In this document: positions 1-9,646 of the stretch, in pieces
Layout of the letters: each line of letters starts with the position of its first letter
Numbering within the stretch: the stretch's first letter is position 1
Source of the DNA: Neopestalotiopsis rosae
Taxonomy: Eukaryota; Ascomycota; Sordariomycetes; Amphisphaeriales; Sporocadaceae
DNA: 64,000 nt
Assembly (NCBI GenBank): GCA_023078685.1
Contig: JALGAS010000006.1
Location: 372,001-436,000 of the forward strand
Direction of reading: 5' to 3'
Translations under genes and position numbers: made by a program
The notes under the pieces: model-generated
Seen by the model: only the letters and a program-made list of their open reading frames with translations
What the model was told of the DNA's origin: nothing
Database searches by the model: none

Positions 1-3000
1 TGCCAAGCCCACAGACGACCCGACGACCTTGGTACAGCGGAATTGGTAGGACTAAGAAGAAGGATGCAGGGCTCGATCTCGAAGAGGATGAAGTCATGAA
101 GCCGCGACCCGCTTTACCAAGCTTTGGAAGCGTTCGTGAGAAGAAGGTCCGCGAGCCCGAAGAACAAGAGCGCCCGCTCATTCGACCTCAAGATGTTCCA
201 GCTACAGCTTTAGCAAGAGCCAGTAGCCCGCCAGTCACTGCCGAGGGTTCCAGTCTATCGAACGATCATGCCATTGGCACAGTGCTTTCACAAGCCCAAG
301 ACAACGCAGCACGGAATGAGGCTAATATCTCCAGATTCCGGGAACCGCTTCCTCCTGTCGTCACGTCTGTTGAAGGCCAGGGTGATCTGTCTGACAGCTT
401 GAAGAGCTCGGATGATGAGCAAGATTCATTATACAGTGCGGGTGACGACAGCTACGACGGGCTCCAAGCAAGTCAGACTACAGCTGCTACGGTATTGGAG
501 TCTCACCCCAACTCCCAGGTCAACTCTACAATCCTTGAAGAAAAGATTCCTGTCCAACCGGAGCAGCCAATGGCTCAACCTGTATCTCAACCAGTGGCAC
601 AACAAGTGCCGCTATATACGCTACTCCAACCAAAAACTGAGGAGCGGTCTGAGGCCGTACCTGATATTAGCATCACTCAGCCCAGTCCAGGCTTCACTGA
701 AGCCCAGCAGACAACACAGCACTATTTTGGAATTCCCGGCGGATTTCCAGAGGATAACTCAGACGAGAGCCCAGCTCCGAGGCAATTGGCTCAGACAGTT
801 TCAGCATCTCCTTCATCCACCGCAGACGCAATGAAGGAGCCAGAAGCTGTTGTGATGCCTTCTCAGAGCCACGTCTTACCACAAACGACACTTGCTACCA
901 CGCCTCAGGTCGCGCTACCCGATGCCGCCACTGACGACGATGACTCAAATGCTTCCATTTACAGCGATGCCTACGAGGATATCTCAGATATTGATGGCGA
1001 TGGATTCCAGTCCATGGATGCTGTGGTTGATAGCCCAGTCACAAAATCGTCAATCTCCAGCCATGTTCCTGAGAATGCTGCGGCTGAAAGGGCCAAGTAT
1101 GAGGAGATGAAGCCGGCTCATCAGAACAACGATGTCTTTGCGCCTTCAACAACAACAAAAGCCCCAGGTAATGACTGGGAGCACGCCAAGTCATTCTGGC
1201 GCAGTTTGACTGCCGAAAAGAGACGTCAGTTGGAGATGGAAGCCATGGAGGATGCCGGAGCAGATGGTGACCACGAAGAATTGCAAACTCCAACCCGAAA
1301 ACTCAGTAACAGGACGAAGAAATCGGCCGAGCAAAGACAAGCAACAGCTGTAGCTCAAGCAGCTCATGCCCAAACAACTCCGCCAGAAAAGTCGAAACAC
1401 AAGCAGATGAGGACCGTCGATCCCGAGCGGACTTACATGATCCAACCAGGATCGAAGGCTAATCACGAGCCTTTGAGTCCTGCGCGGCAATCGGGACATA
1501 TGCGAATGTCGATGCGCGGACAACAGCCACAAGCGGCCAAATCCAACACGCTTACGAAAAGAGATGCTGGTGCGGGAGAGGTGCATATGCGCAGGTCTAT
1601 GAGATCTGACCCATTCACCGATGGCAATGCCTCGAAGCGCACATCGGCACCCCCAGAACGCGTCGCTTCGCCACAAATCAAAAGACCTCGCACAGCCGGC
1701 GGCCCAGATCAAGCTGTCCGTCACAACAAGTCTGCATCGGTTGATGTTGCGGCTTCTGCCGCAACCGCCTTTGCCAAAACTAGTAGACCTGCACCGCAAC
1801 GTCGGGGCTCTGATGCAAGTGACAGCAGTTTCAAGCGCACTCGAGCAGCACCAGCAAGCCACATGGCATTCCGGAGCACTCTGAGGCAAGAACGACAGGA
1901 ACCGGTACAAGCAAGACCCCGTTCGCCACCCGAGGCTGTCAAGGGTTCTAGCAGATTCAGCCTTCGATCTTTGTCGCCCTCGGGATCAACTTTCCGTCGC
2001 TCTTCTGTTGGTAGGCCCCCAACGACCATGGGCATGCGCCGTAGTCTGCGTTCCGGAAGCGACTCAACTCAAGATTCAAAGCGTGCATCCCTGCAGTTCC
2101 CATCATTTGGGCGCGCTTCCGGCAAAGCTGCTGCGAAAAAGACAAAAGCGGGCACAAGCCGCTTTGGCGACTCTAGTGACGAGGACGAGCCCGCTCCAAA
2201 GTTCCGAAGTCGTTTTGACAACGAGTCGAGCGATGAAGAAGACGCGAAAGCGGGACCCTCATCACGCCCGATGTCGAAGGGCACACTGCGGGCCTCGACC
2301 ACCGCGCCGGCAAACATCAAAGTTGCCACTCCGGTGCCCGAGGAGGAAGAGGCTTCCCCCGATCTTCCCGACTCTGACGATGAGGATCCATCGGCTCAAT
2401 TCCCGAGTCCACTGAGAAGCCCTGGAAACGCAGCACCTGCCTTCCGACCAGATATCAATGGCCGTACCAGCTCTGGAATTGGTACCACAACTCTGAATCG
2501 TCAGCGATCTGGACCCGGAAACATTACAACATCCGCCACGGCTCCAGTCATTCAGCGTGAGCGCCGGCCTTCATTCATGAGCAGTATCCTCCGGAGAAAC
2601 AAGAAGGCAGACAATGCCGGCAAGATTTCGAGGCCAGAATTGACAGATAGCGCAGCCAGGAGAGACACTAAACTCGAGCGCGACCCGGATGAGCTTCGGA
2701 ACCTCCGCAGCGATCAGAGACCCCACAGCCCAAAGCTCCAAAAGAAGAATGCTCTCGCAAGAGGCGATAGCTGGCCGCTTCCAGAGGCAGCAGACGATGC
2801 GAGACCCAATACTGCCGGTGGGCGGGTCAATGGCGCGAAAGTTGAAAGACCCGACTTTCAGGGTCGCCGAAGTACCAGCCTTGGCATGATGCCTCCACAG
2901 CAAACCAATGGTCATTATCTCGGCTCCGAGGCTGTTATTGAGGGTCCCGAGTCCCCCAAGAAGAAGAAGAAGTTTGGTACATTGCGCAAGATGTTCAGAT

Positions 3001-3011
3001 TGGACGATTAG
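1..3011 (+). CDS. Large disordered protein, 3' part of gene (5' end outside window)
   Basis: I do not recognise this family. The frame is open from base 3 through the first internal ATG at 96 to the stop at 3009-3011, so the true start probably lies upstream and at least 1,002 residues are visible. The protein is low in complexity and rich in Ser, Pro, Glu/Asp and Arg. It has acidic patches (runs such as SSDEDEP and SDDEDP), many Arg-Ser stretches of RRSLRS/RRSMRS type that look like basic-directed kinase sites, and no membrane segment. The last 20 residues are strongly basic and then hydrophobic (KKKKKFGTLRKMFRLDD), a tail that could bind membrane or act as a short docking motif. No intron is needed in the visible part. 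It may be a cytoskeletal or cell-cortex scaffold, but that is only a guess from composition. Confidence 0.8.
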   Translation, partial: PSPQTTRRPWYSGIGRTKKKDAGLDLEEDEVMKPRPALPSFGSVREKKVREPEEQERPLIRPQDVPATALARASSPPVTAEGSSLSNDHAIGTVLSQAQDNAARNEANISRFREPLPPVVTSVEGQGDLSDSLKSSDDEQDSLYSAGDDSYDGLQASQTTAATVLESHPNSQVNSTILEEKIPVQPEQPMAQPVSQPVAQQVPLYTLLQPKTEERSEAVPDISITQPSPGFTEAQQTTQHYFGIPGGFPEDNSDESPAPRQLAQTVSASPSSTADAMKEPEAVVMPSQSHVLPQTTLATTPQVALPDAATDDDDSNASIYSDAYEDISDIDGDGFQSMDAVVDSPVTKSSISSHVPENAAAERAKYEEMKPAHQNNDVFAPSTTTKAPGNDWEHAKSFWRSLTAEKRRQLEMEAMEDAGADGDHEELQTPTRKLSNRTKKSAEQRQATAVAQAAHAQTTPPEKSKHKQMRTVDPERTYMIQPGSKANHEPLSPARQSGHMRMSMRGQQPQAAKSNTLTKRDAGAGEVHMRRSMRSDPFTDGNASKRTSAPPERVASPQIKRPRTAGGPDQAVRHNKSASVDVAASAATAFAKTSRPAPQRRGSDASDSSFKRTRAAPASHMAFRSTLRQERQEPVQARPRSPPEAVKGSSRFSLRSLSPSGSTFRRSSVGRPPTTMGMRRSLRSGSDSTQDSKRASLQFPSFGRASGKAAAKKTKAGTSRFGDSSDEDEPAPKFRSRFDNESSDEEDAKAGPSSRPMSKGTLRASTTAPANIKVATPVPEEEEASPDLPDSDDEDPSAQFPSPLRSPGNAAPAFRPDINGRTSSGIGTTTLNRQRSGPGNITTSATAPVIQRERRPSFMSSILRRNKKADNAGKISRPELTDSAARRDTKLERDPDELRNLRSDQRPHSPKLQKKNALARGDSWPLPEAADDARPNTAGGRVNGAKVERPDFQGRRSTSLGMMPPQQTNGHYLGSEAVIEGPESPKKKKKFGTLRKMFRLDD

Positions 3012-4009
3012 TGTATTCCCATTCATGTACACAAGCCTTGGCCTGATTATCGGCCACACGATTTCTACGTCAACCGTTGGGAGAAGCGAATGATTGATTT
3101 TGGATACGACAAATGCTCTTTCTCAAGGGAAGCGTTGGCGTCTTGAATGATCGCTGTTTTTCAGCGGCTGATCTCGTGTTTGCGAGCGGCGCAGAAGAAG
3201 ATTGACTTTGGTTAAGCATATTGGGACAAGTTCATATACCATGCGGCGGTACCTGGCCGTATTTCTTAGCGTTTTTATCATGGAATGGGGTACGCAAAAA
3301 GATGAAAATACCCCTGCTTACGCGCGAGGCGCAACTGTTACTCTTTTCACCGGAGGAGTTTTAGAGGAGGGGTTACACGAATACTTAATGCCAATATATG
3401 AATAATAAGACTAATATAATGAGCATCACTACATACCAAATTTCATTGTTCGCACTTGTCACAGTCGGTCGGTTTGTTTTCTGGATGCATTTGTTATGTG
3501 CTTTTGTTTATTTTTTGATGCTACTATGTTTTGATATTTTGTGAGTTTCTCGTCTTCAAGACTGAGTTGTCCGTGTTTATATGTTGTCTTATGAGTTGGG
3601 ATATCTTCATAATGGCTTTTACATCTGGGGTGTCAAAGACACTACTGCCATTTCTGTTCGGCTTAAGCCATAAATTGTACCCTTCGTGTGGATACCTAGG
3701 TAGTCGATAGATTGCCTAGGTCTTCAATGGACCAAGTTTCGGTCTGATATTCAGGTTGTATTGGCTGGGTTGGGCCACGTGATCATCCTCGTGGCAGACC
3801 TAATTCGCTTGTCTTCCGTAGCGGTATCGTAGGCTCGTAGCCAATTTCCATTGGAGGTGAGCGCTGATTGATCCAGTGTCTGGTGGAGAGCTTTCCTGGG
3901 TCTAACATCTGATGAGTGCACCAACCTGCATTGACGCGACCTATGCCCTCAGACTGGTGCTTTTGGCGGTCGTGAGCGTGTCTATGAATGCTACATCGCA
4001 TGCTTACAC
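3012..4009. other. Intergenic, convergent 3' flanks
   Basis: This lies between two genes that converge. The first few hundred bases should hold the 3' untranslated region of the upstream gene. The stretch from about 3400 to 3560 is T-rich. I see no coding frame with family character, no repeat and no RNA gene. Confidence 0.5.
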
Positions 4010-5218
4010 TCAGCCGCTGTCATTGGCAGCGGCCCGCTTGGCGAGATTCTTCTGCTTTCTGGCCTCCTTCTCCCTCTTGCGTGCCTGGTTCATGGAGAGG
4101 GGCTCGTCTTCGCCACCGGGAAGGCCCTTTCTGGACCATTCGTGGAGGGTCTCGTCATTGACGAGATCGAGACCAAAGCGGCCGAGGAGACCCTTGCGCC
4201 ACTGCTCCACGATATACCGGGCAGCAAGCTCGCGGGCGGGCTCGCCACCCTTGACCAGCTTGCCGGTGCGTATGGCGATATTGTCAAGCCACTCGCCGAC
4301 GTCGTTGGTGGGTTTGGAGAACTCGGCATAGAGGCTAGGGTCGCGCTGGTTGACAAGGTAGAGGAGGTAATCGGCAAGAGTGTCAACAGGGACGACGCCG
4401 TCCTTGACGCAGCCAACGAGGGAGAGCTTGAGCATGGCGTCGACGTCACCGACGTAGGGGACAAAGACGCCCGGGGTGTCGACGACGTAGACGCCCTGCT
4501 CGATGCCGCGCTCCTCGTCCTCGGGGATGATGCGGACGGGCGTGCCCAGCTTGCGCGTCACGCCCGGCTGCGCACCTGTCCGGGCAGCCTTGCCCATGTG
4601 CATCCCCACCCGGCGCATGGCGTTGAGCAGCGTGCTCTTGCCGGCGTTGGGCATGCCGACGACGAGGGCGCGCAGTCCCGTCAGCGAGTCCGAGAGCGCG
4701 GCGCGCTGCTTGATCAGCTCCAGGAGCTTGGAGATGGACTTGTCCTTGCCCTGGTCGGTGAAGAGGACCGTGGTGTTGCCCCCGGCCGCGCCGCCGCCGT
4801 GCTGCTGCTCGCCCGACGCTGGATAGCTGCCTTTACCCTGGCGCACCATGTGCCATTTGTACAGGAGCTCTTGCTGCTTCTCTTTGAAGCGGTTGTTCTG
4901 CTGGCCAAAGGCGAGGTCGGACTTTGTGTAGACAACGATGCGATCGCGGCCGGCGAGGGAGGACTCGAGCAGCGGGTTCGTCGAGGTCAGCGGGACGCGG
5001 CTGTCGCGGCATTCGACAATGAGGGATATGTTGTACAAGATGCGCTGCATGGCCGACAGGGCACCGCGGTGGTGGCCCAGGAAGTAGGACCGCACAATGG
5101 ACGAGGAGACATCGAAAGTCGTGCGCGGAACGAAACCGACCGAGGAAGAACTCGATGAGGCTGCTGTTGCTGCCGCGGTAGTGGCCGTCGAGGCCGCCGC
5201 CTTCAGCGTTGTTGCCAT
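4010..5218 (-). CDS. MTG1: Mitochondrial ribosome-associated GTPase, MTG1/YlqF family
   Basis: Single-exon gene of 402 residues with circularly permuted GTPase motifs: G4 (TKSD, about residue 97) comes first, then G1 (GMPNAGKST, near 189) and G3 (DTPG, near 248). This order defines the YlqF/YawG group. The first 30 residues are rich in Ala, Thr and Ser without acidic residues, which suits a mitochondrial targeting peptide. The family acts in late assembly of the large mitochondrial ribosomal subunit on the matrix side of the inner membrane. The C-terminal 30 residues are Lys/Arg/Ala-rich, as expected for rRNA contact. The start at 5218 is the first ATG and gives a length normal for fungal MTG1. 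A Gly/Gln/His-rich insertion near residues 133-150 is probably a surface loop. Base composition is noticeably GC-rich compared with the flanks. Confidence 0.93.
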   Translation of the reverse strand: MATTLKAAASTATTAAATAASSSSSSVGFVPRTTFDVSSSIVRSYFLGHHRGALSAMQRILYNISLIVECRDSRVPLTSTNPLLESSLAGRDRIVVYTKSDLAFGQQNNRFKEKQQELLYKWHMVRQGKGSYPASGEQQHGGGAAGGNTTVLFTDQGKDKSISKLLELIKQRAALSDSLTGLRALVVGMPNAGKSTLLNAMRRVGMHMGKAARTGAQPGVTRKLGTPVRIIPEDEERGIEQGVYVVDTPGVFVPYVGDVDAMLKLSLVGCVKDGVVPVDTLADYLLYLVNQRDPSLYAEFSKPTNDVGEWLDNIAIRTGKLVKGGEPARELAARYIVEQWRKGLLGRFGLDLVNDETLHEWSRKGLPGGEDEPLSMNQARKREKEARKQKNLAKRAAANDSG

Positions 5219-6355
5219 GCTGGATATAATATTGGTCGAATTATATGCTTGATGTGAGGTGTCAAGACATCATCGTAATGTGTTGTAAAGCATATCGTGC
5301 AGTCTTTTGCGTTCTCACTTGATCATGTCGAATAGTGATGCCCTAGAGCTGGTTGGTAGTATCGTAGGATAGCTTTAATCTAATCGCGATAAGATAAACA
5401 TTCTGCTGACCCCTGCCTTAGCTTCGTCATTTAGGGTTAGGTGCATGCAGCTTCAGGTATCATAGTCCGCATGACAAATCTACATCTATACAAATAGAAG
5501 TAGTATCAAGTCATAATAAGTCTATATGGGTATTCATCAGTCCAATGTCGGATGTTCTTCACGCAGTCGCACGGATTGATGAGTGATGTTAAAGAGAGAC
5601 CCTCCATCTTTGTCGACTTCCAATCAACCATTTGGAAAGCCTGTCTGGTTCTAAGACATTTGCCCGGTTCAAGCCGTGGCCAGCTGATTCGAAATCAAAG
5701 GCACAATCAGCGAGGCTACGTTGACATTACGTCAATTCATGCAAGAAATCTGCCGACTTGTACTCCAATGTGACTTGGTGACATGAACAACAGATTTAGT
5801 TGGCTGGGCTGCTATGATTGATTGGGGGCGAAAGACTTTACTCTAAAAATAAGCTGCAGAAGCAACCCATCATTGCCTTTCCTCATCACGGAGTTTCACC
5901 TGTCATGTAGCACTGCATGGGGAGAGTACCTACAGCTAAGAGTCACGAACGTCAATAACAGAATCTGACCGCGGGGCATAGCAGATAGATACGGGTAATG
6001 TGTGAATGGAGCCAAATAGCGCCGAAGTAAATGACTTTCAACCCAACCAGCATGGCTGCGCCTGCTTGCGGTAGGACAATCTCTAATCTCAGCCAATCGT
6101 TTGGTATACACCACGGAAGCGCTTTGCTACCATTGGTGCTTCCGGTGATCATCATTAATAACTAAGAGTTGGAACGTGCCGTTCAACGCTACATCTCGTA
6201 TTGACGATGCTCAGCCTTACCGAATCATCTGCACTACTGGAAGCTTCACGTTATCCTGCTCCTTTAAGAAGACACTCGTCCCTAACCTGCCGTATCTTCC
6301 TGTTCTTGATATGTGAGGATAAGATAATCTCGATTTACTTGTTTACGATCGCTCA
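5219..6355. other. Divergent intergenic region
   Basis: Shared upstream region of MTG1 (leftward) and the DUF3176 gene (rightward). The part next to MTG1 (about 5340-5560) is AT-rich. I found no convincing coding frame, repeat or RNA gene. Confidence 0.5.
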
Positions 6356-8575
6356 TTGAACATGTTCAATGAACATTCTGCGGATTTCAGCTCCCCACTG
6401 GCTGGCTCGGCAAGAAGCAGTCATGATGAGCATGAGCACCAACCGATACTTGATACTGGAGGGCCTCCGATCCATGTTGGTGCGATTGAGCAACCCCGAC
6501 TACCGCAAAATGTTTCCTCACTCGTTCCGACGCCCGCAAGTCTGTGGGCTTCCCCGACACTCGAGATGGACGAAGAGCTTGGCTCAGAACGCCGGACTAT
6601 TGGAACTGGCTCTCACTTTTCAAGGAGTCATAATAACGCCAGAGAAAGTTTACTTGCCGGACAGGAGAGCATGAATCCAAATCTCCTAACTTCGACATCC
6701 GGTCATCAATCAGTCGTCAGCACAGATCAGCCAAAACTCTCCCCGAAGTGTCCATCCGTCAAGTCTCAAGCCCATAGCAAAAAGTTAACGGCTCATCGAT
6801 ACTGGGTTTGGGAGATTTCAGCCTCGGTTCTCAGTATTTTTTGTATTGCTTCTATCGTAGGAGTCTTGGTATACGAAGATGGTAAACCCCTGAATAAATG
6901 GGGCTTGGGCCAGAGATATCTTTCTCCAAACGTGGTTGTGTCTTTTCTCGGCACTTTGGGAAAGTCTGCTTGTCTCTTGGCTGTCACCGAGATAGTCTCG
7001 CAGCTCAAGTGGTTGCATTTTCAAAGGAAGCCGCACAAGCTTAGCGATCTACAGCTTTTTGACAACGCAAGTCGTGGTCCTTGGGGCGCTCTTCAATTAC
7101 TGTTTCGCGAGAATATCAAAGCCATGTTAGCCACTTGCGCTGCCATCATCACCTTGGCCTCTTTGCTCATCGATCCCTTTATTCAGTCAGTCTTTCATTT
7201 CCCCAGCAACCTTACAACGGTAGAAGGCGAATACCCGACAATCCTATCGAGTCAAATATTTGACCCATTCTCGACAGTCTACACAAGTCAACAGTGCATA
7301 AGCGGTGGGCTCAGTACAACCTTGCAAGCAGCAATCCTTACGCCGATATGGAATGCGACTAAGCAGCCATCACTCCCCTGCGGCTTTGAAAGATGCGAAT
7401 GGCCGACAATCACTACATTGGGAGTCTGCAGCGAATGCGTTGACCTGACAGACACGCTCGAATCCACATGCAGAAACAATCATGATGATATATTTGAGTT
7501 CCTTGAATGTAATTACACTTTACCCAAAAGCGAAAACACGTTCAATGTTGTGGCCGGAGAGGCTAGAGGGGCAACTCAGAGAACTGCATACTCTACCCTT
7601 TGGAACTCTGCCTCGGAAGACACGTCGTACAAGGAGATGATAGTCGAGGGCCCCAGTGACGAGCTCGAAATCACGCCCAATTTATCACCTATTGTCAGCA
7701 ACTTTACTTTCGTACAACTCGATCCCTTTGATGTCGGTATATTCACTCATTCGAGGGACTCGAAACTCAGATTTCCCCGGCCCAAGAAAGCCATGCAGTG
7801 CACTATGCGCTTGTGTGCTAGAGTCTTCGAAACGCCTTACTATGGCAACTTCAGTGCAGGCCCCCTTACTGGACCACAGGTAGACCTTGTCACGTCTGTC
7901 CAAGGATCCTCGCCCACCATTTACATGCTTGGAACTGATCCCATCTTTCTCGGCTTGCAGCCCGCCACCAAGGACGAGACCCTGCCGAACACGACTTTTC
8001 AAATCAATTACTGTGATTATTGGAGTCTTGTCGACTATACGTCTGACTTGTTCACAGCGACAATGAGCGGCCAGGGTATTATAGGAAGCACTTTAAAAGC
8101 TGCGACAGATGGAAAGTGCCCCGGTACGCCATTTGATCCCACACACACACCCGACCGCACGACGTCTAATGTCGGGTTGGCTCTCAGCCAGGTTGACGAC
8201 ATACCAGCGCTCATGCAACAGATCGCCGACAGCATAACCGAGGCGATGCGCAATTCCGTCAATAGCTCGAGCACGAATGGCGTGGCCATGAGCAGTGAGG
8301 TGTTCATCGCCATCAATTGGGCGTGGCTTGCACTACCAATATCCGTCACGATCCTTACATTTGTCTTGCTTCTGGTGGTGATCATTACCAACCACGCCCG
8401 CAATATGCCGCCGTGGCGGAGCTCAAGTCTGGCGTTGCTTTTCCATGAGGTCGACGGGTGGGACAGTTCAGAGATGATAGTTAGTGGCCCTGAGGATATG
8501 GCGGCGCGAGCGAAAGGCATGAAGGGGCAGGTCACGTACGAAGAAGACCTGCTGCTCTTCACAAAGGCCGAGTGA
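6356..8575 (+). CDS. DUF3176 family integral membrane protein
   Basis: Single-exon gene of 739 residues. After a disordered N-terminus of about 145 residues comes the DUF3176 signature: the HRYW..E motif starting a first membrane helix (about residues 148-172), a second segment carrying the LGTLGKSACLLAV motif (about 195-215), the LSDLQLFDNASRGPWGA motif, and a third helix near 250-275. A long extracytoplasmic region follows with many Cys and N-glycosylation sequons. A fourth helix (about 660-690) precedes a short tail. This architecture is common in Pezizomycotina and its biochemical role is unknown. Start at the first ATG; no introns and no sign of decay. Confidence 0.85.
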   Translation: MNMFNEHSADFSSPLAGSARSSHDEHEHQPILDTGGPPIHVGAIEQPRLPQNVSSLVPTPASLWASPTLEMDEELGSERRTIGTGSHFSRSHNNARESLLAGQESMNPNLLTSTSGHQSVVSTDQPKLSPKCPSVKSQAHSKKLTAHRYWVWEISASVLSIFCIASIVGVLVYEDGKPLNKWGLGQRYLSPNVVVSFLGTLGKSACLLAVTEIVSQLKWLHFQRKPHKLSDLQLFDNASRGPWGALQLLFRENIKAMLATCAAIITLASLLIDPFIQSVFHFPSNLTTVEGEYPTILSSQIFDPFSTVYTSQQCISGGLSTTLQAAILTPIWNATKQPSLPCGFERCEWPTITTLGVCSECVDLTDTLESTCRNNHDDIFEFLECNYTLPKSENTFNVVAGEARGATQRTAYSTLWNSASEDTSYKEMIVEGPSDELEITPNLSPIVSNFTFVQLDPFDVGIFTHSRDSKLRFPRPKKAMQCTMRLCARVFETPYYGNFSAGPLTGPQVDLVTSVQGSSPTIYMLGTDPIFLGLQPATKDETLPNTTFQINYCDYWSLVDYTSDLFTATMSGQGIIGSTLKAATDGKCPGTPFDPTHTPDRTTSNVGLALSQVDDIPALMQQIADSITEAMRNSVNSSSTNGVAMSSEVFIAINWAWLALPISVTILTFVLLLVVIITNHARNMPPWRSSSLALLFHEVDGWDSSEMIVSGPEDMAARAKGMKGQVTYEEDLLLFTKAE

Positions 8576-8830
8576 GGAGGATGAGTTTCTTCGCAAATCT
8601 TTCCATGGAAAGGGATAGTAACATTGTCGTATAACTCTATATTCTGTGCTTATTGGTGATTCCATTCTGGGGTCTCGCCTGTACTCTTCTTTCCATCTGG
8701 TTGAGGTGGACCCTGCATGAGGGATGATTATAGATACAACCAGTGTCGTCGCATTGTGTTCGCATCAGCGTATAGTTGGGTTTTACTCGACTGAATTTCT
8801 TGTTCGTTTCCTCGCAGAACCCAAAAAACG
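8576..8830. other. 3' flank of the DUF3176 gene and left break of the MFS remnant
   Basis: The sequence TTTCCTCGCAG just before 8820 looks like an intron acceptor left over from the missing upstream exon of the transporter remnant that follows. Nothing else was seen. Confidence 0.35.
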
Positions 8831-9190
8831 ATGTTCATTTCTGCGGCCCAAAGCATTTTCACAAATGGTCTTGTAAACAATTTGTTAGAAGCTGGCTTCG
8901 ATAAAATCCCGCTCGTGATATCTATTGGTAGTTCAGATCTTCAGTCCGTCTTGACTCCCGACGAGCTGGTGGTAGTGATTCCAGCTTACCTCACCGGCCT
9001 TAGACGAGCCTTCATCTTGGCAACCGTTTGTGCTGCAGGCGCATTCATCTCGAGTCTTGCGACCAAGTTTGAGAAGATCAAAGATGCAGCAGAACAGAAG
9101 GACAGCGCAAATACATCGGAGACCACTGAGGACTCTGCTTCTTCGTCGAAAGAGATGGGACAGAGCCAGAAAGAGAGCAGCCTGCCATGA
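8831..9190 (+). pseudogene. C-terminal remnant of a TRI12-type MFS efflux pump
   Basis: The 119-residue frame matches only the end of fungal 14-helix MFS drug or toxin pumps of the TRI12 type. It opens with the QSIFTNGLVNNLL motif (the family has Q.IF.N.L) that leads into the last loop, continues with the loop segment ending in PDEL and AYLTGLRRAF, then the last helix (ILATVCAAGAFISSLA) and a charged cytoplasmic tail. More than 400 residues that should precede it are absent; the upstream bases contain no transporter sequence. An acceptor-like TCGCAG sits 11 bases before the ATG, as if this had been a last exon. It lies at the left edge of the metabolite region and may be the lost export gene of that cluster. 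Confidence 0.75.
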
Positions 9191-9646
9191 GCTTCAGATC
9201 AAGGGTGCTGTCACGGGGTATGGTTGCTGTCCGGCATCTTTGCATCACAAAATTTTGGCGCACTCGCAAACTTCCTTCCTCGCTTCTTCTCTCTCTAGCT
9301 TTAGAATTAGACACTATTGTTCGATGATTTGCGACAGCACAGACGTCCAGGTCTATTGAGTTGTGACAGATACGATAACCAAATTCTGCTGTGAATGTGG
9401 CGGCGCTGCTTATCGACTGGCACACGTAGCTACTACGTGCTTGCGAGACTCGCTCAATCAAGATGTGCGAGTCAAAAATTGAAATCATTAGAGTATACAA
9501 GAACATAGAAATGCGACTGAATTCCTTTGATGGTGGGAAGACCATTCACTGGCTGACTATGGTTCAATCGAGACGCCAACACGGTGATCTGATGAGTATG
9601 CAATATCCGAGCAGCTTATCTCATGATTCTGTTAACCAAATGGAGT
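9191..9646. other. Intergenic
   Basis: Separates the transporter remnant from the 3' end of the acyltransferase pseudogene. No coding frame or repeat recognised. Confidence 0.4.

Noticed and set aside
4142..5158. 338-codon frame opposite MTG1
   Set aside because: Antisense shadow in GC-rich coding DNA; no family motif, while the opposite strand has all GTPase motifs.
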